Shown piece by piece: positions 55,219 through 64,000 of a DNA stretch of 64,000 nt. The notes under the pieces are model-generated. The model was not told where the DNA came from, ran no database searches, and saw nothing but the letters and a program-made list of their open reading frames with translations. Both the position numbers and the translations under genes were made by a program. The stretch comes from Chloroflexota bacterium (GTDB taxonomy: Bacteria; Chloroflexota; Dehalococcoidia; Lucifugimonadales; SAR202-VII-2). Each line of letters begins with the position of its first letter. Position 1 is the first letter of the stretch. Location of the stretch: positions 596,012 to 660,011 of the forward strand of contig QEVV01000001.1 in assembly GCA_003228115.1 (NCBI GenBank), read 5' to 3'.

Positions 55219-55944
55219 TTATTGGAAGGTAGCGATGGCCTGCTGCTGCACTTTGAATAGGTAGCTGGTGCCCTTGTCGGCAAGATCGATAAGGGCGTCT
55301 AGAGCCTGCCGGGAGAATGGGTCTCCTTCAGCGGTGCCCTGCACCTCAACCAAGGCGCCCTGATCAGTCATCACGACATTGAAATCAACGTCTGCGTCGA
55401 AGTCTTCCTGGTAGCAAAGGTCCAAGAAATGGTGGCCCTTGACCACCCCCGCACTGATAGCGGCTATCCCCGACTTCAGTGGCATGGTCTTGATCATCCC
55501 GCTGCCCTTCAGGGCCACCATCGCTTGATACAGAGCTACGTAAGCGCCAGTTATAGAGGCAGTTCGGGTACCGCCGTCTGCTTGGAGAACGTCGCAGTCC
55601 ACCGTAATTGAGATCTCGCCAAGAGCTTTGAGGTCAACCGCGGCCCGTAGCGACCTGCCAATCAGGCGCTGTATCTCCTGGGTCCGGCCCCCCACCTTTC
55701 CCTTGTTGACCTCTCTAGAAGTCCGGGTCAGTGTCGCCCGGGGCAACATGCTGTATTCGGCAGTCACCCAGCCTTGCCCCGACCCCCGTAGGAACCCGGG
55801 AACTCTGTCTTCAACGCTCGCTGCGCAGGCAACCTTTGTGTTGCCCACCTCGATAAGGGCTGAACCCTCAGCAAAGGAAAAGTAGCCAGGCGTGATGGTA
55901 GTGGGCCTAGGCTCGTCGTTGGCCCGGCCGTCTATACGGGGCAA
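55219..55944 (-). CDS. rph: Ribonuclease PH
   Basis: Phosphorolytic 3'-5' exoribonuclease for tRNA 3' trimming. The 241-residue protein has the RNase PH core [74 protein letters not shown] and [19 protein letters not shown]. It starts with TTG 55944, which has AGGAG 6 nt upstream. It lies 30 nt after leuB, with ybeY downstream, so RNA-maturation genes are appended to the leu operon end. Confidence 0.96.
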   Translation of the reverse strand: MPRIDGRANDEPRPTTITPGYFSFAEGSALIEVGNTKVACAASVEDRVPGFLRGSGQGWVTAEYSMLPRATLTRTSREVNKGKVGGRTQEIQRLIGRSLRAAVDLKALGEISITVDCDVLQADGGTRTASITGAYVALYQAMVALKGSGMIKTMPLKSGIAAISAGVVKGHHFLDLCYQEDFDADVDFNVVMTDQGALVEVQGTAEGDPFSRQALDALIDLADKGTSYLFKVQQQAIATFQ

Positions 55945-55974
55945 TGGATTCTCCTAAAATGACGATAGTACGAG

Positions 55975-57075
55975 TTATAGAGCTTCGAGGATGGCTTGTC
56001 CCATCTGTGTAGTATTCACGGGCTTCTGACCGTCAACTGCGATGTCAGCAGTGCGGTAACCAGCCTCAATGACGCTGGCCACGGCCTGTTCCACAAGGCC
56101 TGCTTCCTTATGCAAATTGAAAGAGTATCGCAGCATCAAGGCGACGCTCAGTATTGTAGCTATTGGGTTGGCTTTTCCGGTTCCAGCAATGTCAGGGGCT
56201 GAGCCATGTACTGGCTCGTAAAGGCCCATCGTGCGCCGCCTGCGCCGGCCCTCGGTTGAGGGGATCCGAGCCAGGCTCGCTGAGGAGAGCAAACCCAAGG
56301 ACCCAGACAGAATCGCGGCCTCGTCGCTGAGGATGTCTCCAAACATATTTTCGGAAACAAGGACGTCAAAGTGGCTAGGCCTCAGGACGAGCTGCATAGC
56401 GCAGTTATCCACGTATAGGTGATCCAACGTTACGTCCGTGTACTCCTCTGCCAACTCGTTGGCTATCTGACGCCAGAGCCGGGAGGTCTCCAGGACATTA
56501 GCCTTGTCCACCGAGGTCAGGTGCTTGCGGCGTCCCCTGGCGAGTTCAAACCCAACCCGCAGGATGCGTTCGATCTCGCGTTCGGTGTAGGCGAGCGTAT
56601 CAACGGCTCGACGGCCCCTGTTGGTCTCCCAGCGCCTTTTCGGCTTCCCGAAATAGATGCCGCCGGTTAACTCACGAACTACCATCAGGTCTACGCCATC
56701 AAGGACTTCAGGTTTGAGGGTGCTGGAATCGGCCATTGCAGGAAAGACCTTTACCGGCCGAAGGTTGGCAAAGAGCCCCAAGCCCTTCCGAAGCTGCAAT
56801 AGTCCGTCCTCTGGCCGGAACTGGGCAGAAGGGTCGTCCCACTTGGGCCCACCCACTGCGCCCAGAAGTACCGCAGAACTGCCCTGACACAGATTGAGTG
56901 TAGTCTCAGGCAGTGGAGTTCCATGCTTGTCGATAGCAAGCCCGCCAATGTCGGCTTGAGTAGTCTTGAGTGCATGACCGAACTTTTCGGCCACCGTCAC
57001 CAAAACCTTGACGCCCTGCGCGACCACTTCGGGCCCTATTCCATCGCCTGGCAGGACAACGACCACCATGTCCAT
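55975..57075 (-). CDS. leuB: 3-isopropylmalate dehydrogenase
   Basis: NAD-dependent oxidative decarboxylation in leucine synthesis. The 366 residues show [20 protein letters not shown], the substrate-binding [43 protein letters not shown], and [20 protein letters not shown], which holds the Mg-binding Asp residues. GGGGGAGG precedes ATG 57075. It follows leuD after ~200 nt and precedes rph by ~30 nt. Confidence 0.97.
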   Translation of the reverse strand: MDMVVVVLPGDGIGPEVVAQGVKVLVTVAEKFGHALKTTQADIGGLAIDKHGTPLPETTLNLCQGSSAVLLGAVGGPKWDDPSAQFRPEDGLLQLRKGLGLFANLRPVKVFPAMADSSTLKPEVLDGVDLMVVRELTGGIYFGKPKRRWETNRGRRAVDTLAYTEREIERILRVGFELARGRRKHLTSVDKANVLETSRLWRQIANELAEEYTDVTLDHLYVDNCAMQLVLRPSHFDVLVSENMFGDILSDEAAILSGSLGLLSSASLARIPSTEGRRRRRTMGLYEPVHGSAPDIAGTGKANPIATILSVALMLRYSFNLHKEAGLVEQAVASVIEAGYRTADIAVDGQKPVNTTQMGQAILEAL

Positions 57076-57272
57076 AAAGGCCTCCCCCTAATAGCAAGCT
57101 ACGATGCAAACAATCTTGCGCACCAAGTCATCGCGAGCGAACTCGCTGCAGCAACTCGCGCGTCGAACACTCGTCCAACGACACAAAAGGGGGTGAAACT
57201 ACAAACAGAAGAAGTCGAGCGCCGTCCCGCAGAGTGCCCCCCTAGCCCTCTCTGCGGCCTGTCTATACCAGG

Positions 57273-57788
57273 CTAAGCGCCCTGACTCTGCAAGCGAGCC
57301 TTCGTGTATTCCACGACTCCGCCAGCATCAATGATATCCAGCATGAACTGATCCAGTGGCTTAGCCTGGAAGGTCTGCTCTTTGGTCAGATTGGTAATAG
57401 TGCCCGCAACCAAATCGACCTGGAGCTTGTCACCAGCGTCGGTGGCATCCACCGCCTCCGGGCACTCCAGAACGGGAATCCCCCTGTTGATCGAGTTCCG
57501 GAAGAAGATGCGGGCGAAGGACTTTGCCACGATGCAGGAGATACCTGCTCCTTTCAGAGCGATGGGAGCGTGTTCCCTGGAAGAGCCACACCCAAAGTTC
57601 GTATCCGCAACCACTATGTCGCCCGGCTGTACGCGGTTAAGAAATTCAGTGTCTGTGGACCCTTCCATAGCGTGCGCTGCCAGAAAGCTTTCGTCGGTGC
57701 TTATGAGGTAACGAGCCGGAATGATCTGGTCGGTATCGATGTTGGCGCCGTATTTATGGACGTTGCCTTGGAACATACTTTCGCCCAT
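57273..57788 (-). CDS. leuD: 3-isopropylmalate dehydratase small subunit
   Basis: A 171-residue partner of LeuC in the isomerisation of 2- to 3-isopropylmalate. YGANIDTDQIIPARYL at the N-terminus and DTNFGCGSSREHAPIALKG (the swivelling active-site loop) with FFRNSINRGIPVLECPEAV are the family core. Length matches the short, archaeal-like type. ATG 57788 is 2 nt downstream of the leuC stop, so the two subunits are translationally coupled. Confidence 0.96.
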   Translation of the reverse strand: MGESMFQGNVHKYGANIDTDQIIPARYLISTDESFLAAHAMEGSTDTEFLNRVQPGDIVVADTNFGCGSSREHAPIALKGAGISCIVAKSFARIFFRNSINRGIPVLECPEAVDATDAGDKLQVDLVAGTITNLTKEQTFQAKPLDQFMLDIIDAGGVVEYTKARLQSQGA

Positions 57789-57790
57789 GA

Positions 57791-59086
57791 CTACACGCTC
57801 CCTGCCGCTATCGGATCGACGGAGAGTATCTCTCCTGGATGAGCTACCCGCCCGAGGACAGCGCTAGCGGCCGCCACTGAGGGGTTGCTTAGGTATGTTT
57901 CAGACCTGACGTGGCCCATCCGTCCTGGGAAGTTCCGATTGCTGGTGGAAACGCACTTCTCACCCTCAGCAAGCACACCCATATAGCCACCAAGACATGG
58001 GCCACAAGTAGCGGCGCCAACAGTGGCGCCGGCCTCCATGAACACATCAATAAGCCCTTCATGGAGCGCCTGCTTGTACACCTCTTGGGTCGCCGGGATG
58101 ATGATGCAGCGAACGTGATCGGCAACCTTGTTGCCCCTCATCACAGCCGCAGCCTCTTGCAAGTCCTCCAAACGCGCGTTGGTGCAAGAGCCAATGAACA
58201 CTTGATCGATCTTAACTTTCTCGTCAACCACCTCATCCACCGGAACGACATTGTCTGGGCTGAAAGGCTTGGCTATGAGTGGGCCCAAGTTAGAGATGTC
58301 CCACTCAAAAGTCTCCGAGTATTGAGCGTCGGAATCTGAGTCGTACACCTTCCAAGGGCGTTTTGCCCTCGGCGTTACGTAGTTCAGCGTTACATCGTCA
58401 ACCGGGATGACGCCGCACTTCCCGCCAGCCTCGGCCACCATGTTCGTGATGGTGAAGCGGGCGTCCATCGAGAACTCTCTCAGAGCCTCGCCCTCGAACT
58501 GCATGCAAGCGTATGTGGCGTGATCGGTTCCGATCTTGCCTATGGTGTAGAGGATGATGTCCTTAGACCGCACCCAGCTGGCAGGCTTCCCGTGGTAGAT
58601 GAAACGGATGGTGCGAGGGACCCGGAACCACAACTCGCCCGTGGCCATGGCAATGGCTGCGTCAGTGCTACCGAACCCACATGCGAGGGCGCCAAGGGCG
58701 CCAACCGTGGTGGTGTGGGAGTCAGCGCCCACCTCGATGTCGCCGGGCACGACCTGGCCCTCTTGAGGCAATAGGATGTGCTCAATGCCACCCTTACCGG
58801 CGTCATAGAAAACGCAGCCCTGTTCTTCAGCGAAAACTTTGGCCGTACGAGCTTGCTCTGCAGAGGCGATGTCTTTCGCAGGAACGTAGTGGGACATCAC
58901 CATCATCACTCGGGAGGGGTCGAAGACCTTCTTCACTCCCAGCTTTCGAAATTCGTTGATGGCGATAGGAGCAGTGATGTCGTTGCACATCACCACGTCA
59001 ACTTTGGCGTTGACCAAATCGCCGGGTCTGACGGACTTGCGTCCGCTGTGGTCCGCCAATATCTTTTCCACCATCGTCATACCCAT
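57791..59086 (-). CDS. leuC: 3-isopropylmalate dehydratase large subunit
   Basis: A [4Fe-4S] enzyme of about 430 residues, the shorter LeuC class. EKILADHSGRKSVRPGDLV at the start, GADSHTTTVGALGALACGFG, VFIGSCTNARLEDLQEAA (first cluster Cys) and ATCGPCLGGYMGVL with two Cys for the cluster, then SNRNFPGRMGH (substrate-binding Arg). ATG 59086 is used (GGAGG 10 nt upstream); an in-frame GTG at 59095 is possible. leuA lies ~115 nt upstream with a nested hairpin between them. Confidence 0.96.
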   Translation of the reverse strand: MGMTMVEKILADHSGRKSVRPGDLVNAKVDVVMCNDITAPIAINEFRKLGVKKVFDPSRVMMVMSHYVPAKDIASAEQARTAKVFAEEQGCVFYDAGKGGIEHILLPQEGQVVPGDIEVGADSHTTTVGALGALACGFGSTDAAIAMATGELWFRVPRTIRFIYHGKPASWVRSKDIILYTIGKIGTDHATYACMQFEGEALREFSMDARFTITNMVAEAGGKCGVIPVDDVTLNYVTPRAKRPWKVYDSDSDAQYSETFEWDISNLGPLIAKPFSPDNVVPVDEVVDEKVKIDQVFIGSCTNARLEDLQEAAAVMRGNKVADHVRCIIIPATQEVYKQALHEGLIDVFMEAGATVGAATCGPCLGGYMGVLAEGEKCVSTSNRNFPGRMGHVRSETYLSNPSVAAASAVLGRVAHPGEILSVDPIAAGSV

Positions 59087-59132
59087 TGCTTTCACTCCTC
59101 CATTGGACAGGTAGGCAGTCTACTCTAGGAGA

Positions 59133-59172
59133 AACCCCTGTGAAACCCCCCGGCTGGGGGATTCCTAGGGGT
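59133..59172 (-). other. Nested hairpin between leuA and leuC
   Basis: On the mRNA ACCCCT pairs with AGGGGT on the outside (59172-59167 with 59139-59134), and CCCCC pairs with GGGGG around AGCC inside (59160-59156 with 59150-59146). No T-run follows, so it is not a classic terminator. It may be a processing or stability element that changes the leuA : leuCD ratio. Confidence 0.5.
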
Positions 59173-59202
59173 CTCTCCATCAAAACAGTTGCGGGATCGA
59201 CG

Positions 59203-60756
59203 CTAAGGCGTCGCTACAGTCGTGGCCGGTTGGCCTCCACCCATGGCAATAAGCCTGTTCAGGGCATTCATGTAGGCTTTGGCGCTAGCCGAAAGTGTGT
59301 CTGTGTCAGAGCCGCGGCCTACCGAGACAACCCCGTTACTCTCGATCCTCACCGTGACCTCTGCCACAGCATCCATTCCACCCGACACCGCCTGAACCTG
59401 ATAGTCCAGCAGCTGGTTGGGGACCCCGACAACTCGGTTGATGACATTGTAAACAGCGTCTACCGGCCCGTTGCCGGTGGCGGCTTCACTGATAGTCCTG
59501 CCCGACGGGTCAATAATGCGGATCGTTGCCGTTGGTATGTCAGTGCTACTTGAAATGAACTGGATATGCTCCAGCTTATAAGGCTCAGCTTCCTTAATGG
59601 CCCGGTATTCTTCCCGCATCAGCAGGTCGAGGTCCCGGTCAGTCACTTCCCGCTTCTTGTCGGCCAAACCCTTGAAGCGCTCAAATACCTGAGCAAGTTG
59701 CTCCGTGCTCAATTGGTATCCCAGCTCTTCCAGCCTTGAGCGCAGGCCTGCGCGGCCGCTTAACTTCCCAAGCACCAGCATGTTGCTAGGAAGACCTATT
59801 TCCTGAGGGTCCATGATCTCGTAGGTGGACCTTTCCTTGATCACTCCGTCTTGATGGATGCCTGAAGCGTGGCGGAAGGCGTTGGCCCCAACCACGGCCT
59901 TGTTAGGCTGGACCGGAAAGCCGGTGATATCGCTGACCATACGGCTGCTGCGATAGATTTGCTTGGTATCTATGTTGGTGGAAACGCCCATGAAGTCCCG
60001 CCGAGTCTCCAGGCCCATGATGACTTCTTCCAAGGCGGCGTTGCCCGCTCGCTCTCCAATGCCGTTGATGCAACCCTCAACCTGACGGGCGCCGTTCTTC
60101 ACAGCAGCCAAACTGTTGGCCACGGCCATGCCTAGGTCATCGTGACAGTGGACACTGATCCGAACCTTGTCCGCGCCTTTGACATTCTCGCGGATTCCCG
60201 CGATGAGCTTGCCGAACTCCTCGGGGATTGCATAGCCCACCGTATCCGGAATGTTAATGGTTGTGGCGCCTGCCTCAATGACCGCAGCAAGCATGGCGTA
60301 GAGAAACCCTGGCTCGGTGCGAGTAGCGTCCATTGGGGAGAATTCGACGTCGTCGGTGTAGCCCTTGGCCCTCCGGACGTTCTCCACTGCCTGATCCATG
60401 ACCTCTTCTTTGCCACGACGCAACTGGTGCATGATGTGGATGTCGGAGGTGGAGAGGAACACGTGGATGCGCGGTTGCCGCGCATCCTTGATGGCCTCCC
60501 AAGCACGGTCGATCGCGTTGGGGTTGGCGTGAGCCAAGGCGCAGATAGTTGGTTTGCGGATTTCGCGGGCAATGGTCTGCACTGCCTCGAAATCGCCCTG
60601 AGAACTGGCAGGAAAGCCAGCCTCGATAATGTCTATTCCCAAGCGCTCAAGCTGGCGGGCAATCTCCAGTTTCTCTTCGCCAGACATACCGGCGCCCGCA
60701 GCCTGCTCACCATCTCGCAGGGTAGTATCCAGAAAGATGACTCGGTCTTCGTCCAT
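59203..60756 (-). CDS. leuA: 2-isopropylmalate synthase
   Basis: First committed step of leucine synthesis, condensing acetyl-CoA with 2-oxoisovalerate. The 517-residue protein has RVIFLDTTLRDGEQAAGAGM at the N-terminus, VHCHDDLGMAVANSLAAVK with the zinc/metal His residues, RAGNAALEEVIMGL, GIHQDGVIKERSTYEIMDP, and a C-terminal LeuA dimerisation/allosteric domain (from ~395: YKLEHIQFISSSTDIPTATI), where leucine acts as inhibitor. ATG 60756 has AAGGAG upstream; the frame continues to 60813 without conservation. Its Shine-Dalgarno is complementary to the end of a leader peptide, suggesting attenuation. Confidence 0.96.
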   Translation of the reverse strand: MDEDRVIFLDTTLRDGEQAAGAGMSGEEKLEIARQLERLGIDIIEAGFPASSQGDFEAVQTIAREIRKPTICALAHANPNAIDRAWEAIKDARQPRIHVFLSTSDIHIMHQLRRGKEEVMDQAVENVRRAKGYTDDVEFSPMDATRTEPGFLYAMLAAVIEAGATTINIPDTVGYAIPEEFGKLIAGIRENVKGADKVRISVHCHDDLGMAVANSLAAVKNGARQVEGCINGIGERAGNAALEEVIMGLETRRDFMGVSTNIDTKQIYRSSRMVSDITGFPVQPNKAVVGANAFRHASGIHQDGVIKERSTYEIMDPQEIGLPSNMLVLGKLSGRAGLRSRLEELGYQLSTEQLAQVFERFKGLADKKREVTDRDLDLLMREEYRAIKEAEPYKLEHIQFISSSTDIPTATIRIIDPSGRTISEAATGNGPVDAVYNVINRVVGVPNQLLDYQVQAVSGGMDAVAEVTVRIESNGVVSVGRGSDTDTLSASAKAYMNALNRLIAMGGGQPATTVATP

Positions 60757-60760
60757 GATT

Positions 60761-60840
60761 GTTCTCCTTACTCCCTCAGTTGGTTGGGGCCGCGTTCGTC
60801 TGCAGCCTTTCACGAAGCAACTTCGGGGCTAAAGGAGAAC
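60761..60840 (-). promoter_or_regulatory. Candidate translational attenuator of leuA (anti-SD / SD pairing)
   Basis: The last sense codons of the leader peptide, GUU CUC CUU (60840-60832), are the perfect reverse complement of AAGGAGAAC (60769-60761), the leuA ribosome-binding site. A competing structure, GCGUUC (60842-60837) with GAACGC, encloses AGCC/GGCU and CGAAG/CUUCG stems. A ribosome stalled on the Leu codons would mask the anti-SD strand and free leuA. No U-run is present, so control of translation rather than termination is implied. Confidence 0.6.
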
Positions 60841-60915
60841 GCAGTCCGCCTGACCCACCCCTGCCAGGAGCCGGCCGTAACGGCGAACTGCGTGAATACC
60901 CTCTTGATCTGTCAT
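60829..60915 (-). CDS. Putative leucine-responsive leader peptide upstream of leuA
   Basis: A 28-codon frame, ATG 60915 to TAG 60829, preceded by GGGAGGGCGGG. It encodes MTDQEGIHAVRRYGRLLAGV and then GQADCVLL. Branched-chain codons are Leu16-17, Val20 and the final Val-Leu-Leu just before the stop. Those last codons form the anti-Shine-Dalgarno strand of the attenuator. It is too short to judge by codon use; the support is its position, RBS and the placement of Leu codons in the pairing region. Confidence 0.55.
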   Translation of the reverse strand: MTDQEGIHAVRRYGRLLAGVGQADCVLL

Positions 60916-61057
60916 TAGAATCCCGCCCTCCCACTTGTGCCGGACATTGTAGTGAGCCCCATGCCCAAGACGCACGCCCAGAGTTATTCATTCTAGTCGC
61001 GCCACCCTGTAATGGCAAAGCGCAGGGCTAGGCGTGAGCCCCAATATGGCAAGCCAG

Positions 61058-62719
61058 CTACGCCGTCTTCACTTGCGCCGCTTGCGTCAAGCCTAGCTCC
61101 TCAACGGAAACTTCTCGCATCTTGAACTTCTGGACCTTGCCCGTAACCGTCATTGGGAATTGCTCAGTGAAGCGGATGTAGCGGGGAATCTTGTACGTGG
61201 CTATCTTCCCCCGGCAGAAGTCCTTAACTTCATCCTCTGAGAGGGCTTCCCCATCTTTCAGCTTGACCCATGCACAGACTTCCTCACCGTACTTTATATC
61301 GGGAACTCCGATCACCTGCACATCGGCAACTTGGGGGTGGGTGTAAAGAAACTCTTCGATCTCGCGCGGGTAGACGTTCTCACCACCCCTGATAATCATG
61401 TCCTTGATGCGCCCAACGATGTTCACGTAGCCGTCCTCGCGCATCTCTGCCAGGTCGCCCGTATGCATCCATCGCCCCTCGTCGATGGACTCGTGGGTCG
61501 CCTCTGGGTTCTCCCAGTAGTACAGCATCACCAAGTAGCCGCGGCTGCATAACTCACCCGTGGCTCCGCGTGGCAGCGTCTGCCCTGTCTCCGGGTCAAC
61601 GATCTTGCACTCTACGTGGGGATGAATCGACCCAACCGTCGATACTTTGCGATCGAGGTCATCGTCGGTGTTGGACTGGAAGGAGACGGGAGAGGTCTCA
61701 GTCATGCCGTAACAGATCGTGACTTCTTCCATGTGCATCCGGTCGATGACCCGGCGCATGACCTCCACGGGGCAAGGCGATCCACCCATGGCCCCCGTTC
61801 GGAGGCTGCTGAGATCGTACTGGTCGAAGTCAGCGTGGGCCAGTATGGAAATGAACATGGTTGGGACGCCGTAAAGGGCGGTGCAGCGCTCAGCTTGGAC
61901 GGTCTCCAAACAGGCCTGCGCATCGAAGGACTCGCCGGGTATGACGACAGTGGCTCCGTGGGTCATAAAGCCCAGGTTCCCCAACACCATTCCAAAGCAG
62001 TGGTAGAAGGGAATCGGCACACACAGCCGGTCTTTGTCGCTCAGCCGCAAGCGCCGGGCGACAAAGTAGCCGTTGTTGAGAATGTTGTGGTGGGATAACG
62101 TAGCGCCCTTGGGAAAGCCCGTGGTGCCGGAGGTGTACTGAATGTTGATGGGGTCGTCGAATTGAAGTGACGCCCCTCGGGCCTTCAAGTCGTCGCCGGA
62201 AACTTGCCCCGCGCGTTCTAAGAGAGCGTCCCACGTTTCCATCTTGGCCGGTGCTTCTGGCCCGATGATGAAAACTTGCTTCAGGCCTGGAGTCTCACTC
62301 CAAACCTCTTGCACCATTGCAGCGTAGTTGGCCTGGCGGAACCCTGCCGTAGCTATAAGGACAGATACGCCCGACTGGTTCAGTACGTAACTTAACTCGT
62401 GGGTGCGATAGGCGGGATTGATGTTGACCAGAATGGCCCCCACCTTTGCCGTCGCATATTGCACGATGATCCATTCGACGTTGTTGGGGCTCCAGATACC
62501 CACCCGGTCGCCCTTCTCAACGCCCAAGGCCAAGAGCGCTCTTGCTAGCCGGTCAACTTCTGCCTGAAGCTGCCTGTAGGTAAGGCGAACGCCTTGATGG
62601 CGCGAGACCACAGCTTCATTGTCCGGGTATGCCTCTACGACACCATCGAAGTATCCGCCAATGGTGTCTCCAAGCAGGGAAACATCAGAAGCTCCGTGAA
62701 TGTATGAGAGCTGTGTCAC
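61058..62719 (-). CDS. Acyl-CoA synthetase (AMP-forming)
   Basis: A ~553-residue ANL-superfamily ligase that activates a carboxylic acid via an acyl-adenylate. The phosphate-binding loop is [18 protein letters not shown], with YGMTETSPV (A5), [10 protein letters not shown] (A7), [20 protein letters not shown] (A8) and the C-terminal Lys in [12 protein letters not shown] (A10). This matches medium/long-chain fatty acyl-CoA synthases; chain-length preference is not inferable. The GTG at 62719 has AGGAGG 5 nt upstream; GTG 62725 is an alternative but overlaps the RBS. It is 17 nt downstream of the trxB stop. Confidence 0.92.
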   Translation of the reverse strand: MTQLSYIHGASDVSLLGDTIGGYFDGVVEAYPDNEAVVSRHQGVRLTYRQLQAEVDRLARALLALGVEKGDRVGIWSPNNVEWIIVQYATAKVGAILVNINPAYRTHELSYVLNQSGVSVLIATAGFRQANYAAMVQEVWSETPGLKQVFIIGPEAPAKMETWDALLERAGQVSGDDLKARGASLQFDDPINIQYTSGTTGFPKGATLSHHNILNNGYFVARRLRLSDKDRLCVPIPFYHCFGMVLGNLGFMTHGATVVIPGESFDAQACLETVQAERCTALYGVPTMFISILAHADFDQYDLSSLRTGAMGGSPCPVEVMRRVIDRMHMEEVTICYGMTETSPVSFQSNTDDDLDRKVSTVGSIHPHVECKIVDPETGQTLPRGATGELCSRGYLVMLYYWENPEATHESIDEGRWMHTGDLAEMREDGYVNIVGRIKDMIIRGGENVYPREIEEFLYTHPQVADVQVIGVPDIKYGEEVCAWVKLKDGEALSEDEVKDFCRGKIATYKIPRYIRFTEQFPMTVTGKVQKFKMREVSVEELGLTQAAQVKTA

Positions 62720-62742
62720 GAGCACCTCCTGTGGGTCCGGCG

Positions 62743-63669
62743 CTAGCTAGGCCACTGCCTGCCACTGACATAGCGAAAAGCCGAAATGGCCGCCGTCGCG
62801 CCATCACCAGCACTTGCCGCTAGCTGAGCAACCGACTGCTGGCGAATGTCGCCGGCGGCGAAAACGCCGGGCACCGGCGTCCGCATGCTTAGATCTACTT
62901 CCACATGGCCACCGCCATCCAAGGCAAGAACATCTCGAAGATACCCAGAATTGGGGTCCAGTCCTACGAAGATGAAAAGCCCGCTCAAGTCCAGCCTCGT
63001 GGTCTCTCCGGTGACGGTATCCCGAAGCGCTGCTCCTTCCAACCCTGCTTCGCCGATGATCTCCGTCACCTCCGTATTGAGGCGCACTTCAATCTTTGGG
63101 TGAGCCAGTACTCGGTCCTTCAGGACCTGCTGGGCCTCCAAACCTTCGCTGCGGCAGAGGACGGTCACATGGGTAGCAAATTCCGTCAGTGTGAGGGCTT
63201 CGTCAAGGGCAGAATCGCCACCGCCAACGACGGCCACGTCCTGGCCGGAAAAGAAGGGCCCATCGCAGCTTGCACAGTAAGAGACTCCGTTGCCGTGAAG
63301 CTCTTCTTCTTTGGGAAGGCCCAGTTTCCGCAGCGAAGACCCTCCAGCAACGATAACTGCCTTGGCAGTCACCATTTCTTCGTCCGTTTCCATCACGAGG
63401 TAGGGATCCTTCAAGCGCAAAGCCTCGACATCAACCATCGAGAACTCGGCCCCAGCATTGAGGGCTTGCTCCTGGAGCATGGGGCCTAAATCAAAACCGG
63501 CTAGACCCTGCGGTTGGCCGGGGAAGTTCTCCACATGCTCGGCGTTGACGATCTGGCCTCCTGGCATCATGCGTTCAAGCACCACAGTCTTCATCCCATG
63601 ACGGGCGGCGAAAAGAGCTGCCGTTAGTCCGGCTGTTCCTCCGCCAATGATTGCAAGGTCGTAGATCAT
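62743..63669 (-). CDS. trxB: Thioredoxin reductase
   Basis: A 308-residue FAD/NADPH enzyme. [19 protein letters not shown] binds FAD, the redox-active CASCDGPF carries the CxxC pair (~133-136), [15 protein letters not shown] binds NADPH, and [18 protein letters not shown] is the second FAD motif. It can supply electrons to thioredoxin-like proteins and so indirectly to peroxiredoxins such as the one at 24.3 kb. It begins right at ATG 63669 and is followed by the acyl-CoA synthetase gene. Confidence 0.94.
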   Translation of the reverse strand: MIYDLAIIGGGTAGLTAALFAARHGMKTVVLERMMPGGQIVNAEHVENFPGQPQGLAGFDLGPMLQEQALNAGAEFSMVDVEALRLKDPYLVMETDEEMVTAKAVIVAGGSSLRKLGLPKEEELHGNGVSYCASCDGPFFSGQDVAVVGGGDSALDEALTLTEFATHVTVLCRSEGLEAQQVLKDRVLAHPKIEVRLNTEVTEIIGEAGLEGAALRDTVTGETTRLDLSGLFIFVGLDPNSGYLRDVLALDGGGHVEVDLSMRTPVPGVFAAGDIRQQSVAQLAASAGDGATAAISAFRYVSGRQWPS

Positions 63670-63747
63670 TCCTTAGCGCCTCCTAACCGTATTGGAGCCT
63701 CGAGGCCCTGCCGACAGTGGGGGTCCCCCTAGGGAGGCCCAGTATAG

Positions 63748-63784
63748 CGAACGTCCCGGAAGCCAAAGGCTTCCGGGACGTTCG
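63748..63784 (-). terminator. Long perfect hairpin after the amidohydrolase gene
   Basis: CGAACGTCCCGGAAGCC / GGCTTCCGGGACGTTCG form a 17-bp perfect stem with an AAA loop (63748-63764 with 63768-63784), 21 nt beyond the amidohydrolase stop and ~80 nt upstream of trxB. It lacks a clear T-run, so it may work as a Rho-independent terminator of low efficiency or as an RNA-stability element. Confidence 0.65.
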
Positions 63785-63804
63785 TCTCTGCAATCTTGTG
63801 AAGA

Positions 63805-64000
63805 CTAGGCCCCGTTCAGGCGGTAGAACGTCTGCGCATTGGCGTGGCGGATGCCTGCCTTCGCCGCATCGTCGATCCCTTCCTGTTCCAACACCTCTTG
63901 CAACTCATGCTTGCACATCTCGTTGTTGACCTCGTGTGGGAAGTCCGAGGAGAAGAACAGGAATTTGTCACCCGCGGCCCGTACGGCAGCGGGGATGAAA
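63805..64000 (-). CDS. Amidohydrolase family protein, C-terminal fragment
   Basis: The last 64 codons of a minus-strand gene that runs off the right edge; the stop TAG is at 63807-63805. The fragment reads DKFLFFSSDFPHEVNNEMCK and ends with ANAQTFYRLNGA. SSDFPH is the 'SDYPH'-type metal-binding strand of amidohydrolase_2 (ACMSD-like) enzymes, and the 'A..FYRL' ending is typical of that group. The start and most active-site His residues lie outside the window. Confidence 0.75.
   Translation of the reverse strand, partial: FIPAAVRAAGDKFLFFSSDFPHEVNNEMCKHELQEVLEQEGIDDAAKAGIRHANAQTFYRLNGA

Noticed and set aside
60757..61057. T-box riboswitch upstream of leuA
   Set aside because: The GGGTGGGTCAGGCGG stretch loosely recalls the T-box AGGGTGGNACCGCG, but the conserved bases do not match and no specifier stem or terminator is evident. 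The leader-peptide/anti-SD model explains the region better.

Overview
The window looks like a chromosomal segment of a moderately GC-rich, free-living heterotrophic bacterium. The gene content (S6-SSB-S18 and recR-ybaB-dnaX clusters, leuA-C-D-B, FtsH, GreA, tandem ring-hydroxylating Rieske oxygenases, an enolase-superfamily dehydratase, SDRs, an acyl-CoA synthetase, PHP and PIG-L enzymes, many short conserved accessory proteins) resembles Dehalococcoidia/SAR202-type Chloroflexota. That placement is inferred from gene style, not from a phylogeny. No phage, transposase, integrase or CRISPR array is visible. Both window edges cut genes: a DUF362 protein on the left and an amidohydrolase on the right.

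Layout. 1-9.6 kb: translation and quality-control block on the minus strand (greA, lysS, HAD phosphatase, serS; ftsH; ligA). 9.7-24.2 kb: mixed accessory genes (DUF1015, PLP aminotransferase, thioesterase+SDR pair, era, cupins, a membrane protein with Asp-boxes, an FG-GAP lipoprotein, a MetE-like enzyme, an ABC-type lipoprotein), two tRNA genes (Glu-CTC, Gln-CTG), trmI and a RidA protein. 24.2-31.7 kb: a peroxiredoxin with an in-frame UGA at the peroxidatic cysteine, twin SDRs, a beta-propeller/CARDB lipoprotein, a small dimeric barrel protein and twin Rieske oxygenases. 32-36.5 kb: MoxR-DUF58-transglutaminase operon whose last gene is split by a TAA. 36.5-43.9 kb: enolase-superfamily protein, a MerR/RAM regulator, PHP phosphatase, PIG-L deacetylase, double GNAT, a GT4 glycosyltransferase, a CelD-type GNAT and folE. 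44-64 kb: almost uninterrupted minus-strand housekeeping (hom, parvulin-type foldase, rpsR-ssb-rpsF, glyA, BCCP-accC, recO-recR-ybaB-dnaX-ybeY-rph, leuB-leuD-leuC-leuA, acyl-CoA synthetase, trxB).

The most interesting observations are: (1) a probable selenocysteine peroxiredoxin with a SECIS-like stem-loop just after the UGA; (2) a candidate translational attenuator of leuA, with a 28-codon leader peptide ending Val-Leu-Leu-stop whose last codons are a perfect 9-nt complement of the leuA Shine-Dalgarno; (3) an FtsH whose peptidase domain is interrupted by about 78 residues resembling its own N-terminal extracytoplasmic domain; (4) an E. coli-like A-AAA-AAG slip site in dnaX with an immediate -1 stop, predicting a gamma form; (5) a transglutaminase gene broken by one nonsense codon; (6) a set of genes reminiscent of sugar-thiol (mycothiol/bacillithiol) biosynthesis. 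All were found by reading the sequence. No database search, alignment program or folding program was run, so family names rest on recognised motifs and overall resemblance.
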